This document shows, in pieces, positions 43,790 to 51,948 of a stretch of 64,000 nucleotides of DNA (its first letter is position 1; every line of letters starts with the position of its first letter). The stretch comes from CAZIRF01 sp964541755 (lineage in GTDB: Bacteria; Spirochaetota; Spirochaetia; Treponematales; Breznakiellaceae): positions 1 through 64,000 of the forward strand of contig CAZIRF010000012.1 of assembly GCA_964541755.1 (NCBI GenBank), read 5' to 3'. Both the position numbers and the translations under genes were made by a program. The notes below the pieces were generated by a model. It was not told the DNA's origin, did not search any database, and saw only the letters and a list, made by a program, of their open reading frames with translations.

Positions 43790-45214
43790 CTAGTTCGCCT
43801 CGAAGGAGATGCTGGCCGTAAAGCCCTCGTCTCCCGTAATCTTCAGGCTTCCCTCCAATTGCGAAACCAGCATGCGGATGAGCATGAGGCCGAATCCGCT
43901 GCCGGCTTCCGGGTCGAAGCCTTTCGGCAGTCCCCGACCGTTGTCCCGGTACTCGAGGTGGATCCGGTTTTCCCTCTTCTGCAGGCAGAGTGACATGCGG
44001 CCGCCGGCGCCTTCGCCAAAAGCATACTTGAGGGAGTTGGTCATCAGTTCATTGACGATGGACCCCAGCGGGAATACCACCTTTACATCGAAGGGGATAT
44101 CTTCGATATCGAGGGATAAATCAACCTCGCTCTGGCCGGTAAAAATGTCGAGAATCGATGAGGCCAATCCCTCAAGGTATTGTTTTATGGAAATCTGTGA
44201 ATATTCTTCGCTCACCAAGAGCATGTCGTACATCTGCCGCATGCTCTCGACCCGGCTCGTGGCCTCATTCAATATCTTTCGCGCCTGCGGGTTCCCGATA
44301 CTGTCGGCCTGGAGACTCAAGAGGTGCGAAATGGTGGAAATATTGTTCTTGACCCGGTGGTGAATCTCCTTCATGAGCACTTGTTTGTCTTTCAATTCCC
44401 GAAGAATTGCCTGCTCAAGCGACTGACTGATGTTCTCAATCGTGGCGATTATTCCTTCAAAGCGGCCCTCTTCACCCTGTATCGGGCTTGCATGGATGGA
44501 AAGCGCTATTCGCGTTCCGTCCGGCAGGTTTATGGCATGTCGAATGTCGAATACGGCCTTACCGCGGCTCTTGACCAGGTTGAAGGGCAGCTGATCTTCG
44601 GGGTAGGGGCCGCCGTCAAGGGCGCTAATCGTCCACGCGGGGGTATTGTACGGGCGACTGGTAATGCTGCTCTTGGAAAGCCCCAGTATTTCCTCTGCCC
44701 GCTTGTTCGCATAGCTTATGGATCCCTCGCCGTCGAGGGTCACAATGCCCACGGGGCTCGTCTCCATCAGCTTTATGATCAAATCGTTTTTCTTTTTTAG
44801 ATCTGTCTCGGCTGTTTTCCGTTCGGTTATGTCGGAAAAGGACGCGAGGCTGGCGACGGTTTTGCCATTCTCATCAAAGATGGGGGTCCCGAAGACTTCC
44901 AGGAGGACCTGCGAACCGTCGGGGCGTTCAATGAGCATGTCGTCGACGTGGGATGACCTGCCTTCCATTGCAAGGAGTACGGGCATTTCATCAGGCGGGT
45001 ATTCGGTGCCCGTTCCCGCTTTCAGTGCTCTGTATACCTCGGCGAGGTTTTCGCGATTGGCGTCGGGCAGGATGCCCCTGCCCAAGAGTTCCTGTGCCTT
45101 GGGATTTGCGAGGAGGGGCCTGCCGCCAGGGGCTTCCACCATGAAAACACCCACTTGCAGGTTGTCCATCAAGGCGTGGAAGAGTGCGTTCTGTCTGGAG
45201 AGTTCTTCCTCCAT
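43790..45214 (-). CDS. PAS-PAS sensor histidine kinase (HisKA_2 type)
   Basis: A 474-residue cytoplasmic kinase. Two PAS domains (about residues 8-130 and 140-260) are each followed by PAC-like segments (FGTPIFDENGKTVASLASFSDITERK). The dimerisation domain is of the HisKA_2 type with the phospho-accepting His in KEIHHRVKNNISTISHLLSLQ. The ATPase part has the N box GSIVNELMTNSLKYAF and DNGRGLPKGFDPEAGSGFGL. No membrane segment or receiver is present and no response regulator gene is adjacent, so it is an orphan kinase. It diverges from trpS. Confidence 0.9.
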   Translation of the reverse strand: MEEELSRQNALFHALMDNLQVGVFMVEAPGGRPLLANPKAQELLGRGILPDANRENLAEVYRALKAGTGTEYPPDEMPVLLAMEGRSSHVDDMLIERPDGSQVLLEVFGTPIFDENGKTVASLASFSDITERKTAETDLKKKNDLIIKLMETSPVGIVTLDGEGSISYANKRAEEILGLSKSSITSRPYNTPAWTISALDGGPYPEDQLPFNLVKSRGKAVFDIRHAINLPDGTRIALSIHASPIQGEEGRFEGIIATIENISQSLEQAILRELKDKQVLMKEIHHRVKNNISTISHLLSLQADSIGNPQARKILNEATSRVESMRQMYDMLLVSEEYSQISIKQYLEGLASSILDIFTGQSEVDLSLDIEDIPFDVKVVFPLGSIVNELMTNSLKYAFGEGAGGRMSLCLQKRENRIHLEYRDNGRGLPKGFDPEAGSGFGLMLIRMLVSQLEGSLKITGDEGFTASISFEAN

Positions 45215-45379
45215 ATTCTATCCCCCGTTGGCTGTACAGGGCGAGCTCAAAACCTTGCCGGTTTTCAGGACCCTGACAGATCCAGTCTAAGTGATACATG
45301 ACGGACTTACAAATGTATTCGCCCCCGCATGACAAAGTACGGTTTTTTCGCTACACTCCATTCCCGGAGGACAGCCAAA

Positions 45380-46456
45380 ATGGAAGATATATACGCGAAT
45401 ACCTTCGAGGCCGCGAGGGCCCGCAGTGCCAAACTCGAGGAAGACCTCGTCAAAAACCCCGGCAAGTATCGGGTGCTCACCGGCGACCGTCCCACGGGGC
45501 GGCTCCACATCGGTCACCTCTTCGGCTCGCTCCAAAACCGGGTGCGCCTCCAGAACCTGGGGGTCAACACCTTCATCGTCATCGCAGACTACCAGGTCCT
45601 CACCGACCGCGACAGCTTCGAGAACATCGCCGACAACATCCATAACCTCGTTATCGACTACCTCGCAGCCGGGCTCGATCCCGAGAAGGCGCACACTTGC
45701 ATCTTCCCGCACAGCCACGTCCCCGAGCTCAACCAGCTCATTCTGCCCTTCCTTACCCTTGTTTCCATGGCCGAACTCGACCGCAACCCCACGGTCAAGG
45801 AAGAAATCCAGGCTGCTGGGCTCTCGCGCATCAACGCCGGCATGTACACCTACCCTGTCCACCAGGCTGCGGATATCCTCTTCTGCAAGGGGAACGTCGT
45901 TCCGGTGGGCAAGGATCAGCTGCCCCACCTCGAGCTTACCCGCACCATCGCCCGCCGCTTCAACGAGCGCTTCGCGGGCAATAAGCCCGTCTTCGGCGAG
46001 CCGCAGGCCCTCCTGTCGAAGTCGCCGGTCATCCTGGGTCTCGACGGCGGCCAGAAGATGAGCAAGAGCCGCAACAATGCTGTCATGCTCTCGTCGAGCG
46101 AGGATGAGACCGCCGCCCTTATCAAGAAGGCCAAGACCGATGCCGACCGTGTCATCACCTACGACCCGACCAAGCGCCCCGAGGTCTCGAACCTCCTGCT
46201 CCTGATAAGCCTGTGCACCGGCGAAAGCCCCGAAGCTGTAGCCGCCAAGATTGGCGACGGCGGCGGCGGCATGCTCAAGGGCATGCTCACCGAGAGCCTC
46301 AACGAGTACCTGCGCCCCCACCGCGCCAAGCGCGCCGAGCTCGAAAAGAACCCCGACTACATCCACCGCGTCCTGGCAGACGGTGTCGCGCGCGCCCGCG
46401 AGGCCGCATCAAGCACCCTCGAAGAGGTACGCAGCGTGATGAACATGACGATATAG
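45380..46456 (+). CDS. trpS: Tryptophanyl-tRNA synthetase
   Basis: A 358-residue class I synthetase that charges tRNA-Trp. The ATG at 45380 has CGGAGG 9 bases upstream; an in-frame ATG at 45329 is less likely. The HIGH motif appears as GRLHIGHLFGSLQN and KMSKS as GQKMSKSRNN. The YPVHQAADILFC and VPVGKDQLPHLELTR segments identify tryptophan specificity. The N-terminus has about 30 extra residues before the Rossmann fold. Confidence 0.93.
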   Translation: MEDIYANTFEAARARSAKLEEDLVKNPGKYRVLTGDRPTGRLHIGHLFGSLQNRVRLQNLGVNTFIVIADYQVLTDRDSFENIADNIHNLVIDYLAAGLDPEKAHTCIFPHSHVPELNQLILPFLTLVSMAELDRNPTVKEEIQAAGLSRINAGMYTYPVHQAADILFCKGNVVPVGKDQLPHLELTRTIARRFNERFAGNKPVFGEPQALLSKSPVILGLDGGQKMSKSRNNAVMLSSSEDETAALIKKAKTDADRVITYDPTKRPEVSNLLLLISLCTGESPEAVAAKIGDGGGGMLKGMLTESLNEYLRPHRAKRAELEKNPDYIHRVLADGVARAREAASSTLEEVRSVMNMTI

Positions 46457-46487
46457 GCCAGACCGACAGCCTTTTACTTCTCCATAA

Positions 46488-46540
46488 ACTGATAGCCCCA
46501 CCCGCTGCCACTTGAAGTGTTGGCGGATGGGGCTATCAGT
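46488..46540. terminator. Long imperfect hairpin between convergent trpS and accA
   Basis: Two 26-base arms (46488-46513 and 46515-46540) pair at 22 positions. The outer ends read ACTGATAG and CTATCAGT, so a copy of the dispersed CTATCAGTAT motif closes the stem. There is no T-tract, so a terminator role is only likely from position. Confidence 0.45.
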
Positions 46541-46549
46541 ATGAATACC
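46533..46549 (+). repeat. Dispersed motif A copy (CTATCAGTATGAATACC)
   Basis: An intergenic copy identical over 17 bases to one inside a coding region at 61254-61270. Further copies of the core CTATCAGYAT begin at 11923, 16179, 25622, 31682, 33536 and 57587 (plus strand) and lie at 19570-19579 and 29605-29614 (minus strand). Confidence 0.6.
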
Positions 46550-46555
46550 GTAAAT

Positions 46556-46578
46556 AACTGCAAGCTTTCTGTTACTAC
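46556..46578 (+). repeat. Dispersed repeat B, diverged copy
   Basis: AACTGCAAGCTTTCTGTTAC then TAC, just before the accA stop; two substitutions in the core. It lies 6 bases after a motif A copy. Confidence 0.45.
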
Positions 46579-47496
46579 TTACTCTTTCCAGTGGCCGACT
46601 TTGCGGATCTTCTGGTTGCGATAGCGCACCAGGACAGAAGGATTGCGGCTGCACAGATCCTTGAGATCCTTGACGAGGACCTCCTTGATGCTGGTCGCGG
46701 CCGCGTCGACGTCTGTGTGGGCGCCGCCCTCGGGTTCCTTGATGATACCGTTGACGACCTTGAAGTCCAGGAGGTCGGCGCTCGTGATGCGCAGCATGGC
46801 CGCGGCGTCTTTGGCCCGCGAAGCGTCGCGCAGGAGGATGCTTGCGCAGCCCTCCGGGCTTATAACCGAGTACACGCCGTTCTCGAGGATGTAGATCTTG
46901 TCGCCCACGCCGATGCCCAAGGCCCCGCCGGAGCCCCCCTCGCCAATGATGACGCAGATGATGGGGGTCTTGAGCTGGGAGAAGTCGCGAAGGTTGCGGG
47001 CGATGGCCTCGCCAATGCCGCGCTCCTCGGCCCCGAGCCCGGGGTAAGCACCGGAGGTGTCGATAAAGGTGATGATGGGGCGGTGGAACTTCTCCGCCTG
47101 TTTGGCCAGGCGCAGGGCTTTGCGGTAGCCTTCTGGGTTGGCCATGCCGTGGTTGCGGCGGACGTTTTCCTTGAGGCTGCGACCCTTCTGGTTTGCGATG
47201 ATGGTAACCGGGATGCCGTTTAGGCTCGCGATGCCGCCCACGATGGCGGCGTCATCGCCGTAATAGCGGTCGCCGTGGAGCTCGATAAAGTCGTCGAAGA
47301 TGCGTTCGATGTAGTCGAGCGAGTAGGGCCGCTCGGGGTGGCGGGCGAGTTCGACGCGCTTCCAGGTCTGTTCGGTGCGCGAAGAGGCCTTGATCTTGGC
47401 TTCGAGACTCGAGAGTTCTTCGCTCACATCGAGGCCGCGGGCCTCGGCGAGCTTTTTGAGTTCGGCCAGCTTGTGGGAAATATCGGTCTTGGGCAT
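46579..47496 (-). CDS. accA: Acetyl-CoA carboxylase carboxyltransferase subunit alpha
   Basis: A 305-residue crotonase-fold subunit that, with AccD, moves CO2 from biotin to acetyl-CoA to make malonyl-CoA. The sequence shows VELARHPERPYSLDYIERIF, DFIELHGDRYYGDD, MANPEGYRKALRLAKQAEKF, the oxyanion region DTSGAYPGLGAEERG and GEGGSGGALGIGVGD. It is the last gene of the ten-gene operon, 3 bases after accD. Confidence 0.95.
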   Translation of the reverse strand: MPKTDISHKLAELKKLAEARGLDVSEELSSLEAKIKASSRTEQTWKRVELARHPERPYSLDYIERIFDDFIELHGDRYYGDDAAIVGGIASLNGIPVTIIANQKGRSLKENVRRNHGMANPEGYRKALRLAKQAEKFHRPIITFIDTSGAYPGLGAEERGIGEAIARNLRDFSQLKTPIICVIIGEGGSGGALGIGVGDKIYILENGVYSVISPEGCASILLRDASRAKDAAAMLRITSADLLDFKVVNGIIKEPEGGAHTDVDAAATSIKEVLVKDLKDLCSRNPSVLVRYRNQKIRKVGHWKE

Positions 47497-47499
47497 CGT

Positions 47500-48297
47500 C
47501 TACTCCTCCCCGCCCACGCAGCACGCGGGTCGGTGCAGGTCTATCAGCGTGGCAAGGGTCTTTTTTTGGTCCTTGCGGGCCACGATGATATCGACGTAGC
47601 CCTTGTCCTGCTGGAACTCGGCCTTCTGGAAGCCCTCGGGGAGCTTTTGGCGGATGGTCCCCTCGATAACGCGGGGGCCGGCAAAGCCGATAAGGGCGCC
47701 GGGTTCGGCGATGGTTACGTCGCCGAGCATGGCGAAGCTCGCGGTAACCCCGCCGGTGGTGGGGTCGCAGAGGACGATGAAGAGGGGGACGCCGTTCTTG
47801 TCCAGCTCGGCGGCCGAGCTCGAGGTCTTTGCCATCTGCAGGAGGGAGAATATCCCTTCCTGCATGCGGGCGCCGCCTGAGGTGGCGTAGAGGATGACGG
47901 GTTTCTTTTCTTCGGCCCCCAGGAGCATGGCGCGGCTCACCTTTTCGCCCACGACCGAACCCATGGAACCGCCCATGAACTTGAAGCTCATGGCGCCAAG
48001 GACGACCGGGCGGCCGTCCATGGTGCAGGTACCGGTGATAACGGCCTCTTTCATGCGGGCCTTGGCCTCGGCCTCGGTGAGTTTTTCCTCGTAGCCGGCG
48101 AGGTCGATGGGGTTGAGGGAGCGCAGGTTGGCGTCGATTTCGACGAAGCTGCCGGGGTCTGCGAGGTAGGCGATGCGCTCATCGGGCTCCATGCGGTAGT
48201 GATGGCCGCAGGAGGGGCAGGTCTTGAGGGCTGCGGCGATCTCGTCGTCGCTGTGCGCTGCACCGCAGGCGGGGCAGGGGGGAGTCTCAGTGGACAC
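47500..48297 (-). CDS. accD: Acetyl-CoA carboxylase carboxyltransferase subunit beta
   Basis: A 265-residue partner of AccA. The N-terminal zinc ribbon is present as CPAC and CPSC, though the surrounding residues are diverged from the E. coli ribbon. The transferase fold has MGGSMGSVVGEKVSRA, TSGGARMQEGIFSLLQMAKT, LCDPTTGGVTASFAMLGD and GFAGPRVIEGTI. It overlaps the end of accC by 11 bases. Confidence 0.94.
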   Translation of the reverse strand: MSTETPPCPACGAAHSDDEIAAALKTCPSCGHHYRMEPDERIAYLADPGSFVEIDANLRSLNPIDLAGYEEKLTEAEAKARMKEAVITGTCTMDGRPVVLGAMSFKFMGGSMGSVVGEKVSRAMLLGAEEKKPVILYATSGGARMQEGIFSLLQMAKTSSSAAELDKNGVPLFIVLCDPTTGGVTASFAMLGDVTIAEPGALIGFAGPRVIEGTIRQKLPEGFQKAEFQQDKGYVDIIVARKDQKKTLATLIDLHRPACCVGGEE

Positions 48298-49618
48298 GTT
48301 CGACCTCCTTCTCGATCTCGGCGTAGAAACCGGTCCCGACGCTTCCGCCGCGGAACTTCCGGTGTGCGAGTATCCACTCCTGTTGACCCTTGTTGGTCTT
48401 TATCCCTTCAATACAGAGTTCTCCAAGGGCCCGTTCCATCCTGATAATTGCCCGCTCGCGGCTGGGAGCGTGGACTATCAGCTTGGCCACCATCGAGTCG
48501 TAGTGGGGTGGGACGACGCAGCCCTGATACAGGAAGGAGTCCCAGCGTATGCCGGGGCCGCCGGGGAGGTCCAGGCGGGTGACGGTGCCCGGGGTAAGGG
48601 CGTTGATGCGGCACTCCATGGACCAGCCGTTTATGGGGAGGACCCCGCCGGGGATTTCCATGCGGCCCTCGGTCGTCGCGAGGATCTGCTGGCGGATGAT
48701 GTCGACGCCGGTGACATACTCGCTAACCGGGTGTTCGACCTGGACGCGGGCGTTGACCTCCATGAAGTAGAAGTCCTTGCCCGAGACGAGGAACTCGATG
48801 GTCCCCGCCCCGCAGTACTTGAGCTCGCTGAACATCTTGGTCGCGCCGGCTGCCATGTGCTCCCTCATGCTGTCGTCGACGGCGGGGGAGGGGCTCTCCT
48901 CGATGAGTTTCTGGTGCTTCTTCTGGACCGAACAGTCCCTCTCGCCCAAAATGGAGACATTGCCCTTGCCGTCGGCCAGGATTTGCAGCTCGACGTGGCG
49001 GGGGTCCTCGATGTACTTCTCGATAAAGACAGTCCCGTCGGCAAAGTTGGCCTCGGCCTCGCGGCTGGCGATGGCGAGGTTCTCTTCGAGTTCCTCGCTC
49101 TTCCAGACTATGCGCATGCCCTTGCCGCCGCCGCCTGAAGCGGCCTTGATGATGACGGGGTAGCCGAGTTTTTCGGCGACCGGGATGGCCTCTTTTGCGT
49201 TGCTCACCGCTCCGTCGGTACCGGGGGTGATGGGCAGACCGAACTTCTTGGCGGTCTCGCGGGCGACGACCTTGTCGCCCAGGGCGTCGATGACATCGGC
49301 ATCGGGGCCGATGAAGATGAGGCCCTCTTTACGCACGGCGCGCGCGAAGTCGGCGTTCTCCGACAGGAAGCCGACGCCGGGGTGGATGGCCTCGCAGCTG
49401 GTCTTGAGGGCCGCCATGATGAGGTTCTCGCGCACGAGGTAGCTCTTGGCGCTCGCCGGCGGGCCGATGCACACGGCCTTGTCGGCCAGTTTGACGTGGA
49501 GGTTGTCCGCGTCGGCGGTGGAGTAGACGGCCACCGCCTCTATGCCCATCTCGTGACAGGCCCGTATGATGCGGACAGCTATCTCCCCGCGGTTTGCTAC
49601 TAACAGACGTTTGATCAC
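48287..49618 (-). CDS. accC: Biotin carboxylase
   Basis: A 443-residue ATP-grasp enzyme that carboxylates biotin on AccB. I place the start at the GTG at 49618, which has AGGAG 8 bases upstream and begins the family N-terminus IKRLLVANRGEIAVRIIRA; the frame is open further up. Also present are GVGFLSENADFA, the ATP-binding IKAASGGGGKGMRIV, ERDCSVQKKHQKLIEESPS, and the catalytic FMEVNARVQVEHPVSE. It lies 82 bases after accB. Confidence 0.96.
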   Translation of the reverse strand: MIKRLLVANRGEIAVRIIRACHEMGIEAVAVYSTADADNLHVKLADKAVCIGPPASAKSYLVRENLIMAALKTSCEAIHPGVGFLSENADFARAVRKEGLIFIGPDADVIDALGDKVVARETAKKFGLPITPGTDGAVSNAKEAIPVAEKLGYPVIIKAASGGGGKGMRIVWKSEELEENLAIASREAEANFADGTVFIEKYIEDPRHVELQILADGKGNVSILGERDCSVQKKHQKLIEESPSPAVDDSMREHMAAGATKMFSELKYCGAGTIEFLVSGKDFYFMEVNARVQVEHPVSEYVTGVDIIRQQILATTEGRMEIPGGVLPINGWSMECRINALTPGTVTRLDLPGGPGIRWDSFLYQGCVVPPHYDSMVAKLIVHAPSRERAIIRMERALGELCIEGIKTNKGQQEWILAHRKFRGGSVGTGFYAEIEKEVERVH

Positions 49619-49700
49619 TCGAAATCTCCTCGTTCCTGGTGATACCGGGCGGCCGCGGGAAGAACCGCGTTGCAGCGGCAGTCCCCGGGCGGCAGCGGGA

Positions 49701-50180
49701 TCAGATGCGGCGTACCTCGAAGAGAGTCTGGCCGTATTCGACGAGGTCACCGTTGTTGGCCGCGACAGCGAGAATTTCGCAGTCGAACTCGGCTTCAAGG
49801 TGGTTCATCATCTTCATGGCCTCGAGGATGCAGAGGGTATCGCCGGCCTTGACCTTCGTCCCCACTTCCACAAAGGCCGGGGTATCCGGGCCGGAGGCGC
49901 GGTAGAAGGTGCCAACAATGGGGCTCGTGATGGCCTCGCCGCCACTCGCCGCAGCGCTCGCGTCGGGTTTGCCATGTATAGCCAAGTGAACGGCCGGGCT
50001 TGCGCCGACGGCCGGGCTCGCGCTTGCGGCCGTGCCGGCACCGGGCGCCGGTGCTGCCTGGCCGGCTGCGGAAACGCCCTTGCGCAGGACGAGATTGATG
50101 GTGCCGTCATTGAGCTCGAGCTCGCTCATGTCGCTGTTGCCGAATTTTTCGACAAGGGAAAGCAGGGTCTTGTCATCCAT
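49701..50180 (-). CDS. accB: Biotin carboxyl carrier protein
   Basis: A 159-residue carrier. Residues about 1-35 are the AccB N-terminal segment, then an Ala/Pro/Gly-rich linker, then the biotinyl domain (SPIVGTFYRA onward) with the biotinylated Lys in CILEAMKMMNHLEAE. It carries carboxybiotin between AccC and AccAD. It lies 24 bases after fabV. Confidence 0.96.
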   Translation of the reverse strand: MDDKTLLSLVEKFGNSDMSELELNDGTINLVLRKGVSAAGQAAPAPGAGTAASASPAVGASPAVHLAIHGKPDASAAASGGEAITSPIVGTFYRASGPDTPAFVEVGTKVKAGDTLCILEAMKMMNHLEAEFDCEILAVAANNGDLVEYGQTLFEVRRI

Positions 50181-50204
50181 AGCGGTATCTCCTTGGGTAT
50201 CGCG

Positions 50205-51437
50205 TCAGCCGGCAATCCCTGCCGGGTTCACATCTGCGTCGTAATCCACGCCTTCGACATCAAAGCCGTGGGCCTCCATGAAGTCGTGCTTGAAGCCCTC
50301 CACATCGGCGAGCTGGAAGAGGGTCTCTTCGGTAATTCTGTCCATACGCTCTTTGGTCTCTTTCTGGACGTCGTCGCGCATCTCCCAGTCATCTATTCTG
50401 ATGCGGCGGGCCTCGTCAACGGGGACGGCCGCGTTGTCGCTGGCTGCATTGCCCGCCGGGGCCCCGTAGAGGCGGTCACGGTACAGGCGCACGATCTGCT
50501 CGACGCAGCCCTCGTGGAGCCCTTTTTCTTTCATGACCTTGAACAGGCTCGAAATGTAGAGGGGAATGATGGGGATGACGGCGCTCGCGCGGGTCACCAG
50601 GGCCTTGTTGACCGATACCCAGGCGGCCCCGCCCTTTGTGGCGAGCTTTGCGTTGATGGCATTGGCGGCGCGCTCGAGGTCTTCCTTGGCGCGGCCGATG
50701 GTACCGTTCTTGTAGATGGCCCAGGAGAGTTCCGGGCCGATGTAGGTGTAGGCGACGGTGCGCGCGTCATCGGCGAGGACGCCGGCGGCGCCGAGGGCTT
50801 CGAGCCAGAGTTCCCAGTCCTCGCCCCCCATCACCTTGACCGTATTGGCAATTTCTTCGTCATTGGCGGGTTCGGCGCTCACCGTCGAGAGCTTCCCGGT
50901 GAGCATGTCCATGGTCTGCCCGGTGTAGGGTGCGCCGATGGGCTTTATCACCGATCGGTACATGACCCCGTCTTTGGGGTCGGTGCGCACCGGGGAGGCG
51001 ATCGAGTAGACGACGAGGTCCACCTTGGCGGGGATGCCGGCTTCGGCAGCAGCGGCCTTGATGGCCTCGATGCTCTGTGCCTTGATTTCGTTGGAGAAGG
51101 CGTCGCCGTCGAGGGTCCTCGAGACGAGGCCGGCTTTCTTCGCCTCCAAATCGAAGGCGAGGTTGTCGTAGAAGCCGGGGGTGCCGGGCTTCTTCTCGCT
51201 ACCGGCCTTTTCGAAAGAGACGCCCACAGTGGCCGATCCGTAGCCGAAGGCCGCGGCGATGCGGCTCGAGAGCCCGTAGCCGGTGGAGCAGCCCACCACG
51301 AGGACGAGCTTGGGGGCCTTGTTGCTCGGGCCAATCTCTTTCTTTACCAAAGCGATCTGGTTCCGCACCATTTGTGCGCAGCCCTCGGGGTGGCTGTTGA
51401 GGCAGATATTGTTTCGGATCATCGGTTTGATGGTCAT
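50205..51437 (-). CDS. fabV: Enoyl-ACP / trans-2-enoyl-CoA reductase FabV
   Basis: A 410-residue NADH-dependent reductase that finishes each chain-elongation cycle. It belongs to the FabV/TER branch of the short-chain dehydrogenases: the N-terminus MIRNNICLNSHPEGC is typical, the cofactor motif is VLVVGCSTGYGLSSRIAAAFG, and the catalytic Y-x8-K appears as YKNGTIGRAK. Treponema denticola TER is a well-known relative. Its place between fabZ and accB makes it the operon's enoyl reductase; no fabI or fabK is present in the window. The ATG has AAGGAGG upstream. FabV enzymes are typically triclosan-insensitive. Confidence 0.95.
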   Translation of the reverse strand: MTIKPMIRNNICLNSHPEGCAQMVRNQIALVKKEIGPSNKAPKLVLVVGCSTGYGLSSRIAAAFGYGSATVGVSFEKAGSEKKPGTPGFYDNLAFDLEAKKAGLVSRTLDGDAFSNEIKAQSIEAIKAAAAEAGIPAKVDLVVYSIASPVRTDPKDGVMYRSVIKPIGAPYTGQTMDMLTGKLSTVSAEPANDEEIANTVKVMGGEDWELWLEALGAAGVLADDARTVAYTYIGPELSWAIYKNGTIGRAKEDLERAANAINAKLATKGGAAWVSVNKALVTRASAVIPIIPLYISSLFKVMKEKGLHEGCVEQIVRLYRDRLYGAPAGNAASDNAAVPVDEARRIRIDDWEMRDDVQKETKERMDRITEETLFQLADVEGFKHDFMEAHGFDVEGVDYDADVNPAGIAG

Positions 51438-51463
51438 TGTATTCCTCCTTGAGTACTGAACAT

Positions 51464-51491
51464 CGAAGGGCAGGCAAACCGCTGCCCTTCG
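51464..51491. other. Perfect hairpin inside the fab operon (fabZ-fabV gap)
   Basis: CGAAGGGCAG and CTGCCCTTCG form a 10-bp stem with an 8-base loop. No T-tract follows, so it more likely stabilises or marks an mRNA processing point than terminates transcription. Confidence 0.5.
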
Positions 51492-51512
51492 ACGGGAAAA
51501 CGTTGGAATCCC

Positions 51513-51938
51513 TTAAACCGGGGCTTCCCCGACAAGGCACATCCACTCGGCTTCGGCGGCGAGTTCATCGCCCACATACGCCTTGCCGGCCTGCTTGATC
51601 ATCTTTGGAGAAGCACGCAGGGTTTCGATCTCGAGGCGGACTTCGTCGTTGGGGCGCACCTGGCGGCGAAACTTGACCTTGTCCACTGTCGCAAGGAAGA
51701 AGAGGGCCTTGTCGCCCAGCTTCCCGCTCTTTACGAGTCCCGCACCGCCGGCCTGCGCCATGGTCTCCACGAGGATGACGCCGGGAACCACCGGATACTG
51801 GGGGAAGTGGCCGGCAAAGAAGAACTCCTTGTCGGTAAAGACGTGGCGGGCGACAATCTTCGTATCGCTCACCTCGTCGAGGACATCCACAAAGAGGAAG
51901 GGGCTGCGGTGGGGCAGGAGCTTCTCGATTTCGTTCAT
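51513..51938 (-). CDS. fabZ: 3-hydroxyacyl-ACP dehydratase FabZ
   Basis: A 141-residue hot-dog-fold dehydratase. The start at 51938 has AAGGAG upstream and begins MNEIEKLLPHRSPFLFVD, the family N-terminus. The catalytic His and Glu lie in AGHFPQYPVVPGVILVETMAQ. It removes water from 3-hydroxyacyl-ACP before FabV reduces the double bond. The gap to fabF is 10 bases. Confidence 0.95.
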   Translation of the reverse strand: MNEIEKLLPHRSPFLFVDVLDEVSDTKIVARHVFTDKEFFFAGHFPQYPVVPGVILVETMAQAGGAGLVKSGKLGDKALFFLATVDKVKFRRQVRPNDEVRLEIETLRASPKMIKQAGKAYVGDELAAEAEWMCLVGEAPV

Positions 51939-51948
51939 CAGTATCTCC

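Noticed and set aside
49566..51452. Very long open frame on the plus strand opposite accC, accB and fabV
   Set aside because: It lies antisense to three clear enzymes and its translation has low-complexity Gly/Val/Asp composition. It is a by-product of GC-rich codons.
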